NCBI GenBank assembly: GCA_045403155.1
Contig: JAXIPB010000020.1
Coordinates: 1-9,879, forward strand
Direction: 5' to 3'
From: JAXIPB01 sp045403155
GTDB taxonomy: Bacteria > Actinomycetota > Actinomycetes > Mycobacteriales > Micromonosporaceae
DNA: 9,879 nt
Below the pieces are notes generated by a model, which made no database searches, was not told the DNA's origin, and saw only the letters and a list, made by a program, of their open reading frames with translations. Every line of letters starts with the position of its first letter. The first letter of the stretch is position 1. A program made the translations under genes and the position numbers. Shown in pieces: positions 1 through 5,849 of the stretch.

Positions 1-53
1 CGAGGGTCCCGCTGAGGCGCCGATCGGCCTGACCCCCACCCCCGCCCACATCA

Positions 54-87
54 GCGTCGATCATGACCTGGAGGACATGATCGACGC
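54..87. repeat. Perfect 12-bp inverted repeat with 10-nt loop
   Basis: GCGTCGATCATG (54-65) is the exact reverse complement of CATGATCGACGC (76-87), with a 10-nt spacer. It lies about 65 bp beyond the stop codon of the leftward DUF6457 gene. It could fold as a transcript-end hairpin, but no U-tract is visible on either strand, so terminator function is only possible. The same core recurs at 107-121, which favours an intergenic repeat family. Confidence 0.75.
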
Positions 88-121
88 GATTTCACGACCG
101 CAACATCATGATCGACGCGAT
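76..121. repeat. 15-bp direct repeat (two copies)
   Basis: CATGATCGACGCGAT occurs at 76-90 and again at 107-121, 31 bp apart start to start. The first copy also forms the right arm of the inverted repeat at 54-87. A degenerate relative, CATGATCGATG, appears at 9756-9766 after moaD. I recall repeats with this core as frequent between genes in Micromonosporaceae; a genome count would settle it. No gene could be supported in positions 1-152. Confidence 0.75.
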
Positions 122-152
122 CACTCACCCGCCCCGGACGCTCTCGGCAGGC

Positions 153-413
153 TCACGGAGCGTCGGGGGTGGTCGGTGGCCAGCTGCGGGACAGGCCGGT
201 GACGATCGCGGCCGCCTCGTGCGCCCCGGCCCCGCGGCCTACGGCCAGGCCGAGCAGGTACGTGGTCAGGGGCGCCGCCGGCCGCGCGACACCGTGGGCC
301 ACGTCCCGGGCGAGGTCGAGCACCAGCTGCTGGTCGACGCTGCCGGGCTCGAGGCGGAGGGCCGAACACACATGCGCGGTCCACTCATCCAAGGTCGCCA
401 AAGGTCCACTCAT
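153..413 (-). CDS. DUF6457 domain protein, MobA-associated
   Basis: This 86-residue soluble protein matches the DUF6457 family as I know it. It opens with LDEWTAHVCSAL (residues 8-19), then has a VLDLARDVAHGVARPAAP segment (about 31-48) and a TTYLLGLAVGRG stretch, the recognisable core of the family. The biochemical role is unknown. The ATG overlaps the mobA stop as ATGA, so the two are almost certainly cotranscribed and translationally coupled, which points to a job near molybdenum cofactor nucleotide attachment. The first seven residues (MSGPLAT) arise from a 25-bp tandem duplication over the junction. In the undamaged arrangement the start would probably read MATLDEW. It has no signal peptide or membrane segment. 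Family assignment is fairly secure; function is inference from context only. Confidence 0.85.
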   Translation of the reverse strand: MSGPLATLDEWTAHVCSALRLEPGSVDQQLVLDLARDVAHGVARPAAPLTTYLLGLAVGRGAGAHEAAAIVTGLSRSWPPTTPDAP

Positions 414-430
414 TCAACGTCGCCATATGC
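381..430. repeat. 25-bp tandem duplication across mobA/DUF6457 junction
   Basis: Positions 381-405 and 406-430 are adjacent 25-bp units; their first 20 bases (CCACTCATCCAAGGTCGCCA and CCACTCATTCAACGTCGCCA) differ at only two places. Because 25 is not a multiple of three, the two copies are read in different frames. The right copy encodes the last residues of MobA (YGDVE-stop) and the left copy encodes LATLDEW of the DUF6457 protein. Confidence 0.85.
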
Positions 431-1030
431 CCACTCCTCGGCTCGCCGCAGATCCTCCTCAGTGTCGCAGTCGAACCACGCCGGCGGCCGGGTCGGGTCG
501 GTCACGGTGACGCGGAGGATGCGCATTCCGTCGACAAGCTCCCGCATGCCGCGACCGGCCGGATCTCCCTGCGTGATGACCCGCGAGAGCAGCGCCCGCG
601 TGCGCCAGACACCACAGAGCCACTGTGGCCGTCCCCCGTCGTCGACCAGAACGGCCCCGTCGGCATCGGTGCCCAGCCCGCGCCGCAGTGCGTCGATGGT
701 CTGAACGGAGACGAAGGGGAGGTCCCCCGCGAGCACTGCGACCTGGCTGTCATCGTGCTCCTCGGCCATCCCCGCGAGGAGCGTCAGGCCCGCCGCGGCG
801 GCGGCGGCCGGTCCACCGCCTCCGGGCTCCTCCGTTGTGAGGGATACGCCGCGCGGTAGCAAGGGCACCAGCTCACCCGGCCCGACGACGATGCGGGGCC
901 GGGCGTCGGCCACAGCGGCCAGCACCCGCGCCAGCAACGTTGTGCCGGCGACCATCCGGGCGGGCTTGGTCGCGCCGCCCATCCGGCGCGCGGCGCCACC
1001 GGCCAACACCACCGCGGCGAACACGGACAC
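410..1030 (-). CDS. mobA: Molybdenum cofactor guanylyltransferase (MobA)
   Basis: MobA transfers GMP from GTP to molybdopterin to make the guanine dinucleotide form of the cofactor, in the cytoplasm. The 206-residue protein has the nucleotidyltransferase signature LAGGAARRMGGATKP (residues 9-23, K22 in the nucleotide loop). It also has a Gly-rich EEPGGGGPAAAAAAGL segment, LAGDLPFVS with the probable metal-binding Asp, and VDDGGRPQWLCGVWRT late in the fold. I chose the GTG at 1030 because an AGGAGGT ribosome site lies 7 nt upstream. An ATG at 1123 would add 31 unconserved residues and overlap the region needed for promoters. It is divergent from fdhD and followed by the DUF6457 gene with a 4-base overlap. 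Other NTP_transf_3 enzymes such as CofC are possible, but the fdhD/moaA context favours MobA. Confidence 0.88.
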   Translation of the reverse strand: MSVFAAVVLAGGAARRMGGATKPARMVAGTTLLARVLAAVADARPRIVVGPGELVPLLPRGVSLTTEEPGGGGPAAAAAAGLTLLAGMAEEHDDSQVAVLAGDLPFVSVQTIDALRRGLGTDADGAVLVDDGGRPQWLCGVWRTRALLSRVITQGDPAGRGMRELVDGMRILRVTVTDPTRPPAWFDCDTEEDLRRAEEWAYGDVE

Positions 1031-1037
1031 CTGCAGG

Positions 1038-1044
1038 ACCTCCT
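1038..1044 (-). promoter_or_regulatory. Strong ribosome binding site of mobA
   Basis: Read on the minus strand this is AGGAGGT, a near-perfect anti-16S match, 7 nt before the GTG at 1030. It decides the mobA start against the upstream ATG at 1123. It lies within the 128-bp divergent gap to fdhD (1031-1158), in which I saw no convincing promoter pair. Confidence 0.8.
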
Positions 1045-1158
1045 GCGGCGAGTATCCGCTTCCGCTCGACCCTGGCGGTCCCCCGGGAGCCTCGGGACGC
1101 AGGTGGTGGGAGCGCGCTCGCACTGACGGACGGTGGCGCCCGAGGCAGAATTGGGGCC

Positions 1159-2031
1159 GTGGGAAGGGTCATCGATCGTCGAAGCGTGGTTCGAATCGAC
1201 GCCGGCAGTCACGCGGACGCGCCTGGCACGGCCATCGGCGTCGCCACCGCCGTGCGCCGCATGGACACCTTGGTCGGCGAGGAGCCGCTCGAAATCCGCG
1301 CCGGACCGTCGGGCGGCGAACGGCGGCCGCTCGCTGTGACGATGCGCACGCCGGGGGACGACATCGACCTCGCCCTGGGGTTTCTCTTCACCGAAGGGCT
1401 CATCGCGACGGCCGAGGATGTCGTCACGGCCCAGCTGTGCGCCGGCAGCGATGAACCGAACACCTACAACGTGGTGGACGTGACCCTTGCCCCGCACGTG
1501 CCGCGCCCGGATCCGGACCTCGCTCGCAACTTCTACACGACCAGCTCCTGTGGGGTCTGCGGCAAGGCGAGCATCGACGCGGTCCGCATCCGGTCGCGCT
1601 TCGATATCGCCGCCGACCCGGTCACTGTGGACCCGGCGACCCTGGCGACGATGCCGGTCCAGCTGCGCGAGGCCCAGAAGACGTTCGACCGCACGGGCGG
1701 CCTGCATGCGGCCGGCATCTTCGGGGCAGACGGCGAACTTCTCTGCGTTCGGGAGGACGTGGGTCGGCACAACGCGGTGGACAAGGCCGTTGGGTGGGCG
1801 CTACGCGCGGGGCGTCTGCCACTCGCCGGACACGCGCTCCTGGTGAGTGGGCGCGCGAGCTTCGAGCTGGTGCAGAAGACCGCCATGGCCGGGATTCCCG
1901 TGCTCGCCGCGGTCTCCGCGCCGAGCACCTTGGCGGTCGACCTCGCGGGGGAGGCAGGTATCACGCTCATCGGTTTCCTGCGCGGCGCCGGGATGAACGT
2001 GTACGCCGGCGACGCGCGGGTCGCGGTCTGA
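1159..2031 (+). CDS. fdhD: Formate dehydrogenase accessory sulfurtransferase FdhD
   Basis: FdhD passes sulfur from a cysteine desulfurase to the bis-MGD cofactor of formate dehydrogenase, which is required for activity. The 290-residue protein has the expected parts. There is an N-terminal GEEPLEIR segment (residues 40-47), LALGFLFTEGLI, and the redox-active SSCGVCGK motif with C131 and C134, the two-Cys loop needed for sulfur transfer. EDVGRHNAVDKAVGWAL (about 199-215) and the C-terminal LVSGRASFELVQKTAMAGIP and MNVYAGDARV complete it. The GTG at 1159 gives VGRVIDRRSVVRI, which resembles actinobacterial FdhD starts; the ribosome site is weak. It is divergent from mobA and overlaps DUF4192 by 65 bp tail to tail. 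No formate dehydrogenase gene is in the window. Confidence 0.95.
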   Translation: MGRVIDRRSVVRIDAGSHADAPGTAIGVATAVRRMDTLVGEEPLEIRAGPSGGERRPLAVTMRTPGDDIDLALGFLFTEGLIATAEDVVTAQLCAGSDEPNTYNVVDVTLAPHVPRPDPDLARNFYTTSSCGVCGKASIDAVRIRSRFDIAADPVTVDPATLATMPVQLREAQKTFDRTGGLHAAGIFGADGELLCVREDVGRHNAVDKAVGWALRAGRLPLAGHALLVSGRASFELVQKTAMAGIPVLAAVSAPSTLAVDLAGEAGITLIGFLRGAGMNVYAGDARVAV

Positions 2032-3079
2032 CCGTGCGACCCGGGAACCCGTCGAGCGCCGACGGTGGCAGCCCGTGGATCAGCGAATTGTGCAGCAAGA
2101 CCGCCATGGTGTATTCGGGTTCCTCATCGAGCACACGCTCAAGCGCGAGGCGGGCCAACGCGCCCTCGCCGCACCGCCACGCCGCGAACGCGAACAGGCT
2201 GCCGGGCGCCGCCACGAGATCGGGCTCGGCCCGCCGCATCACGTCCAGCCAGAGCGCCCGGTGGAGGTCCAGAACCTCGACCGAGCCGTAGATCTGCGCC
2301 CACGCCTCGTCGCGGACCGTGATCGACGTGAAGAGAACCGTCAGCCACGCCACCTCGTCGTCCTCCAGCCGGCCACCCGCTCGCTGCCGCTCAACCGCCT
2401 CCGCGATGGCGCCGGCGCCGGCTTGCATCAACGCCTCCTCGACCGCCTCCTCAGACGGTGCCGCGGCGACGAGCTCGAACATCCGCTGAGCCGCACCCGC
2501 GGTGGCTTGGCGCATCGACACCCGCGCCAGACCGACGATGGGTTTGATCTGGGCCTCGTAGCTCTCCCGGTCCGGCATCGCGACGCGCCCGGCGACCGTC
2601 CACTGTGCTGGGACAGGACTCGCGTTCATGTCGTACGGCGAGCCCTCCGGCGGGCAGCAGGCGGAGTCTGAGCAGAGATAGGACCAGTAACGTCCGTCCA
2701 GGGCACGGAGAATCTCGAGCACGACAAGGCCGGCCTGCTCGTACGCGTCCCGCAACCCGAGCATGACCGGCGTGACCCGATCCTTCGTGCCGAAGCCGAC
2801 AAGCAGGACACCGCTGGCGTCCTGCCGCAGGACCACCTGCACAAGGTGGTCAACGCTCTCATGCACCTCGCGGACCGCGCCGGCCGGCGGAAGGTCCACG
2901 CGGGCGGTGAAGACGAGCCGCTTTCCCCGCATCCCGATCACGATGGCACTGTCGGTCGGGTGATACCCGACCACGTACGGAATCGCCGCGAGGATGTCGA
3001 CCGGCTCTCGCAGGCGGAGCGTGGGCTCGGCCGACATTGGGGCGGTGCCGTGCGGGCCGGCGCCTCGTCGCTTCGTCAT
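1967..3079 (-). CDS. DUF4192 domain protein
   Basis: A soluble 370-residue protein of the DUF4192 family, widespread in actinobacteria and of unknown function. Family marks are LRLREPVDILAAIPYVVGYHP with TDSAIVIG near the N terminus (21-48). Next comes a Cys cluster in WSYLCSDSACCPPEGSPYD (C136, C141, C142), possibly structural. The helical C-terminal half ends with LDEEPEYTMAVLLHNSLIHGLPPS (about 317-340). Residues 350-370 are a very basic Arg/Pro tail encoded entirely on the reverse of the fdhD 3' end, so the tail is probably a lineage-specific extension. The start at 3079 has only a weak ribosome site; an internal ATG at 3037 (MSAEPTLRLREP) is a reasonable alternative. It follows the acetyltransferase gene on the same strand after a 97-bp gap holding its likely promoter. 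Confidence 0.88.
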   Translation of the reverse strand: MTKRRGAGPHGTAPMSAEPTLRLREPVDILAAIPYVVGYHPTDSAIVIGMRGKRLVFTARVDLPPAGAVREVHESVDHLVQVVLRQDASGVLLVGFGTKDRVTPVMLGLRDAYEQAGLVVLEILRALDGRYWSYLCSDSACCPPEGSPYDMNASPVPAQWTVAGRVAMPDRESYEAQIKPIVGLARVSMRQATAGAAQRMFELVAAAPSEEAVEEALMQAGAGAIAEAVERQRAGGRLEDDEVAWLTVLFTSITVRDEAWAQIYGSVEVLDLHRALWLDVMRRAEPDLVAAPGSLFAFAAWRCGEGALARLALERVLDEEPEYTMAVLLHNSLIHGLPPSALDGFPGRTVRPRPARRRRTRSSRRRAGNR

Positions 3080-3104
3080 GGTTGACGAGAGTGCACGGCC
3101 AAAC

Positions 3105-3128
3105 CGGGTAAAGGGAAGACCCTACCCG
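3105..3128. promoter_or_regulatory. Hairpin upstream of DUF4192
   Basis: CGGGTA (3105-3110) pairs with TACCCG (3123-3128), and inside it GGG (3113-3115) pairs with CCC (3120-3122) around an AAGA loop. This gives nine base pairs with a two-base bulge. It lies between the stop of the acetyltransferase and the start of DUF4192, both leftward. It may end the upstream transcript or act as an operator, since its left-reading arm contains a TAGGGT -10-like box. No U-run follows. Confidence 0.5.
3119..3124 (-). promoter_or_regulatory. Candidate -10 box for DUF4192
   Basis: On the minus strand this reads TAGGGT, a match to the actinobacterial TANNNT pattern, and would give a leader of roughly 30 nt before the ATG at 3079. 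Only a weak -35 (CTGAGT, 17 bp upstream) is visible. A consensus DnaA box (3134-3142) falls between the two hexamers. Confidence 0.4.
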
Positions 3129-3133
3129 CGGCC

Positions 3134-3142
3134 TGTGGATAA
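3134..3142 (-). promoter_or_regulatory. DnaA box, consensus match
   Basis: The minus strand reads TTATCCACA, the classical DnaA box. A second, weaker box in the same orientation lies 19 bp away (3153-3161). The site sits upstream of the candidate -10 of DUF4192, where bound DnaA could affect transcription. Two boxes are far too few for an origin of replication. Confidence 0.6.
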
Positions 3143-3152
3143 CTCAGTACGC

Positions 3153-3161
3153 TGTGGACAG
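3153..3161 (-). promoter_or_regulatory. Second DnaA-box-like site
   Basis: The minus strand reads CTGTCCACA. This differs by one base from TTGTCCACA, the DnaA-box variant usual in high-GC actinobacteria. It has the same orientation as the box at 3134-3142 and ends 15 bp from the acetyltransferase stop codon. Confidence 0.45.
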
Positions 3162-3176
3162 ACGAGACCGTCGCGT

Positions 3177-3728
3177 TCAGACGCCGAAGTGCAGGTCGTG
3201 CAGGGCGAGCGTGGAATCCTGCCCGGTCGACCTCCCCGCCGCGGTGCCCGCGAGGTCGTATGTGAGCGTCACCGTCGCGACCGTCTCAAACCCCGCGGTG
3301 TGCAGCGTCCGTAGCGCGGAGATGTCACGCACCGATGGCGACACGCTCAGTCTGTGGAGCCCGCGCCGGCGCGCCTCGTCGACCACCCTCGCGAGCAGGG
3401 CCCGCCCTATCCCCTTACCTCGCGTGGACGCGGTGACCACGACCGGATCCACTTCGCCGGCGCGTCCATCGAGCATCAGGCCGACGAAACCCGTGACACC
3501 ATCCTCCACGTGCTCGGCCACCCACATGCCGGAGAGATTGAGCTGGGTCAGGTACTCCTCAAATCCCGCTCCGGTCTCCGAGCCGCCACGTTGCTGCTCG
3601 CCGTATAGCGCGCGCCGGTGCTCGGTCAGCTCCGCCCACAGGCGACGGCACGCGTTGTGGTCGGAGGGTCGGTAGGCGCGGATCGTCACGCCGTGCAGGT
3701 CCCGCGAGGCTGTAAGGGCGTCCGTCAT
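3177..3728 (-). CDS. GNAT family N-acetyltransferase
   Basis: A cytoplasmic acetyltransferase of 183 residues that would use acetyl-CoA; the acceptor cannot be read from sequence. VTIRAYRPSDHNACRRLWAEL (14-34) is the usual first strand and helix. VDPVVVTASTRGKGIGRALL (93-112) carries the acetyl-CoA pyrophosphate loop R103-x-x-G106-x-G108. The region around SVRDISALRTLHTAGFETV (132-150) is the typical motif B segment with its aromatic end. Residues 160-183 form a short tail beyond the normal fold. The ATG at 3728 has a loose GGGGTAAG upstream as ribosome site. It is divergent from the kinase-like gene across a 68-bp gap containing a palindromic double promoter, so the two may be co-regulated. 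Confidence 0.88.
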   Translation of the reverse strand: MTDALTASRDLHGVTIRAYRPSDHNACRRLWAELTEHRRALYGEQQRGGSETGAGFEEYLTQLNLSGMWVAEHVEDGVTGFVGLMLDGRAGEVDPVVVTASTRGKGIGRALLARVVDEARRRGLHRLSVSPSVRDISALRTLHTAGFETVATVTLTYDLAGTAAGRSTGQDSTLALHDLHFGV

Positions 3729-3761
3729 ATGGTCATGCTTACCCCAGAATCGCCGGTCGCG

Positions 3762-3791
3762 ACACCCTAACGCTGTGTGTCGTTAGGGTGT
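3762..3791. promoter_or_regulatory. Palindrome with a -10 box in each arm
   Basis: ACACCCTAACG (3762-3772) and CGTTAGGGTGT (3781-3791) form a perfect 11-bp inverted repeat with an 8-nt centre. Each arm reads TAGGGT outward, a TANNNT -10 hexamer: 3784-3789 rightward and 3764-3769 leftward. The rightward one ends 7 nt before the GTG at 3797, the usual layout of leaderless genes. The leftward one would start the acetyltransferase transcript with a leader of about 28 nt. The symmetry suggests an operator for a dimeric regulator lying over both promoters. Confidence 0.6.
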
Positions 3792-3796
3792 TACCC

Positions 3797-4759
3797 GTGG
3801 ATCTGGCGTACCTGCGGGCGCATCCGCGGCAGCTGCCGACCTTCCTCACCCACCAGCGCATCCGCGAGACGCCAGTCCGGGCCGGCTCGATCTGTCAGGC
3901 GCGGCGCCTGACGCTCGAGGATGGGGCCAGCGTCTTCGTGAAGTTCCTCAACGATCCATCGGAGCTCAGCGATCCATCGGAGCTCAGCGATCCGTCGGAG
4001 CTCAGCGACCAAACTGATGCGGGTGCGCGCTCGCCCGTACCACCGAATTTCTTTGAGACCGAGGCCGACGGTCTGCGCTGGTTGCGCGAGCCCGGTGCGG
4101 TGCCCGTACCTGAGGTCATCGCGGTGCTCCCCGAGATGCTGGTGCTGGAGTGGATCGACCCCGGGTCACCGTCGCCCGGCGCGGCCGAGCAGTTCGGCCG
4201 CGAGCTGGCCATGCTGCACCGCTCCGGCGCCGAGAGCCTGGGGGCGATCTGGCCGGGGTACATCGGTTTGCTGCCGCAGGACAATCGTCCGGGCACGGAT
4301 TGGCCGCAATGGTTCGCCGAGCGCCGGCTTCTGCCATATCTGCGGCTGTCGGCCGATCGCGGGGCTCTCACCGCGCCCGACGTCGCCATCATCGAGCAGC
4401 TCATGAAGGTGATCGACCGGTACGGGCAACACCCGGAGCCCCCATCACGAGTGCACGGAGACCTGTGGCCGGGAAACATGCTCTGGGCTGCGGACGGCCG
4501 GGTGTGGCTGGTGGATCCGGCCGCCCACGGTGGTCATCGAGAGACCGATCTGGCCCAGCTCGCCCTCTTTGGCGGCGCGGCGCACCTTGATCGGATCATG
4601 GATGCCTACCAGGAGGCTTGGCCGCTCGCCGAGGGCTGGCGCGAACGGGTCCCGCTGCATCAGCTGCATCTCCTCCTCGTGCACGTGGCGCTCTTCGGCG
4701 CGTCGTACCGGGAGGCCGCCGTCGGGGCGGCCCGGGCGGCGCTGTCAGCGGCAGGATGA
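3797..4759 (+). CDS. Fructosamine kinase family protein
   Basis: A 320-residue protein with the fructosamine kinase fold. Relatives phosphorylate sugar amines bound to proteins so that the glycation adduct falls off; the substrate of this one is unknown. Visible marks are DLAYLRAHPRQLPTFLTHQR at the N terminus and K49 in VFVKFL, the ATP-binding lysine. VLEWIDPGSPSPG is the hinge, followed by the catalytic loop HGDLWPGN (H220-N227, with D222) and the metal-binding D240 in LVDPAAHGG, then RETDLAQLALFGG. An 18-bp x3 minisatellite inserts DPSELS repeats (53-70) just after K49. I chose GTG 3797 because family members begin with the following residues and a -10 box ends 7 nt before it; GTG 3788 would add three residues. 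moaA starts 33 bp downstream. Confidence 0.9.
   Translation: MDLAYLRAHPRQLPTFLTHQRIRETPVRAGSICQARRLTLEDGASVFVKFLNDPSELSDPSELSDPSELSDQTDAGARSPVPPNFFETEADGLRWLREPGAVPVPEVIAVLPEMLVLEWIDPGSPSPGAAEQFGRELAMLHRSGAESLGAIWPGYIGLLPQDNRPGTDWPQWFAERRLLPYLRLSADRGALTAPDVAIIEQLMKVIDRYGQHPEPPSRVHGDLWPGNMLWAADGRVWLVDPAAHGGHRETDLAQLALFGGAAHLDRIMDAYQEAWPLAEGWRERVPLHQLHLLLVHVALFGASYREAAVGAARAALSAAG
3953..4006 (+). repeat. 18-bp x3 in-frame minisatellite
   Basis: Three tandem 18-bp units (3953-3970, 3971-3988, 3989-4006) have the sequence GATCCATCGGAGCTCAGC; the third differs by one base (CCG for CCA). They encode DPSELS three times in the kinase-like protein, right after its ATP-binding lysine. In-frame units of this type can change copy number by slippage without breaking the gene. 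Confidence 0.95.
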
Positions 4760-4780
4760 TGCGATGTCGGAGTGGAGCGC

Positions 4781-4786
4781 TAGTGT
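4781..4786 (+). promoter_or_regulatory. -10 box of leaderless moaA
   Basis: TAGTGT matches TANNNT and ends 6 nt before the moaA ATG at 4793, so the transcript would begin at or next to the start codon. The only purine-rich stretch upstream (AAGGG) touches the ATG too closely to serve as a ribosome site. No good -35 is visible 16-18 bp upstream. Confidence 0.55.
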
Positions 4787-4792
4787 CAAGGG

Positions 4793-5839
4793 ATGGTGCG
4801 GACGTATGGGGATTCGGCCCGACCGAGTGTTCCGGGTCTCATTGACCGCTTCGGCCGGACGGCCGTCGATCTTCGCGTCTCGCTGACCGACCGGTGCAAC
4901 CTGCGGTGCAGCTACTGCATGCCGGAGGAGGGTCTGGCTTGGCTGCCCAAGCAGACCCTGCTCACCGACGATGAGGTCCTGCATCTCTTGCGGATCGCGG
5001 TGGAGCGATTGGGCGTCACGGAACTCCGCTTCACCGGGGGGGAGCCGCTGCTGCGGCCGGGCATTGTGAAGATCGTTGCTGGCGCGGCGGAGCTGAACCC
5101 GCGGCCGAAGCTCTCGGTCACCACCAACGGACTCGGGCTTGCGCGGCTGGCCGACGCCCTCGCCGCCGCCGGGCTCGACCGCGTCAATGTCTCCCTCGAC
5201 ACGCTGATCCCGGAGCGCTTCGAAGTTCTGGCCCGCCGGACCCGGCTCGACGATGTGCTGGCCGGGCTCCGGGCCGCGGACGACGCCGGTCTGCGACCGG
5301 TCAAGCTCAACGCGGTGCTCATGCGTGGCGTCAACGACGATGAGGCGGTCGACCTGCTGGGGTTCGCCCTCGAACGCGGTTATGAGCTCCGCTTCATCGA
5401 GCAGATGCCGCTCGACGCCCAGCACGCCTGGCGTCGCGATGAGATGGTCGCGGGCGAGGAGATCCTGGCCCAGCTGAGATCGGTCTTCACGTTGACCCCC
5501 GACCCGCACCTACGCGGTGCAGCGCCGGCGGAGACGTGGCTGGTCGACGGTTACGTCGGAGCCGATGGAGCGCCCGCCAAGGTCGGCGTCATCGCCAGCG
5601 TCACCCAACCCTTCTGCGGCGCATGCGACCGGACCCGCCTCACCGCCGACGGACAGGTGCGGAACTGCCTGTTCAGCGAGGAGGAGACCGATCTGCGCGG
5701 GTTGGTCCGCGGCAGCGGAGACGACGAGGAGATCGCCGAGGCGTGGCGCGCCGCCATGTGGGGCAAGCGGGCCGGGCACGGCATCGACGACCCGACGTTC
5801 CTGCAGCCCACGCGTCCCATGTCGGCCATCGGCGGCTGA
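4793..5839 (+). CDS. moaA: GTP 3',8-cyclase MoaA
   Basis: MoaA is the radical-SAM enzyme that, with MoaC, turns GTP into cyclic pyranopterin monophosphate, the first step of molybdenum cofactor synthesis. The 348-residue length is normal. The radical-SAM cluster motif DRCNLRCSYC has C35, C39 and C42. FTGGEPLLRPGI is the SAM-binding segment. The second cluster, which holds GTP, uses C275, C278 and C292 in CGACDRTRLTADGQVRNC. The chain ends in the conserved Gly-Gly needed for activity (PMSAIGG). The ATG at 4793 is supported by a -10 box placed for leaderless transcription; GTG 4796 is next to it. Upstream is the kinase-like gene; downstream it converges on DUF4173 with only 10 bp between stops. 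moaC is not in the window. Confidence 0.97.
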   Translation: MVRTYGDSARPSVPGLIDRFGRTAVDLRVSLTDRCNLRCSYCMPEEGLAWLPKQTLLTDDEVLHLLRIAVERLGVTELRFTGGEPLLRPGIVKIVAGAAELNPRPKLSVTTNGLGLARLADALAAAGLDRVNVSLDTLIPERFEVLARRTRLDDVLAGLRAADDAGLRPVKLNAVLMRGVNDDEAVDLLGFALERGYELRFIEQMPLDAQHAWRRDEMVAGEEILAQLRSVFTLTPDPHLRGAAPAETWLVDGYVGADGAPAKVGVIASVTQPFCGACDRTRLTADGQVRNCLFSEEETDLRGLVRGSGDDEEIAEAWRAAMWGKRAGHGIDDPTFLQPTRPMSAIGG

Positions 5840-5849
5840 CCGGTCCACG

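Noticed and set aside
1..15. End of a rightward gene at the left edge (TGA at 13-15)
   Set aside because: Only four codons are visible; nothing distinguishes it from chance.
1078..1098. Inverted repeat GTCCC/GGGAC in the mobA-fdhD gap as an operator
   Set aside because: Five-base arms with an 11-nt loop are common by chance here and no promoter could be matched to it.
784..1770. Minus-strand open frame of 328 codons opposite mobA and fdhD
   Set aside because: Covers the reverse strand of the conserved fdhD CGVC region and shows no family motif; a shadow frame.
3134..3161. Origin of replication suggested by DnaA boxes
   Set aside because: Only two boxes, no AT-rich unwinding region and no dnaA, dnaN or gyrB neighbours.
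3788..3796. GTG at 3788 as start of the kinase-like gene
   Set aside because: It overlaps the -10 box, and the family sequence begins at the GTG at 3797.
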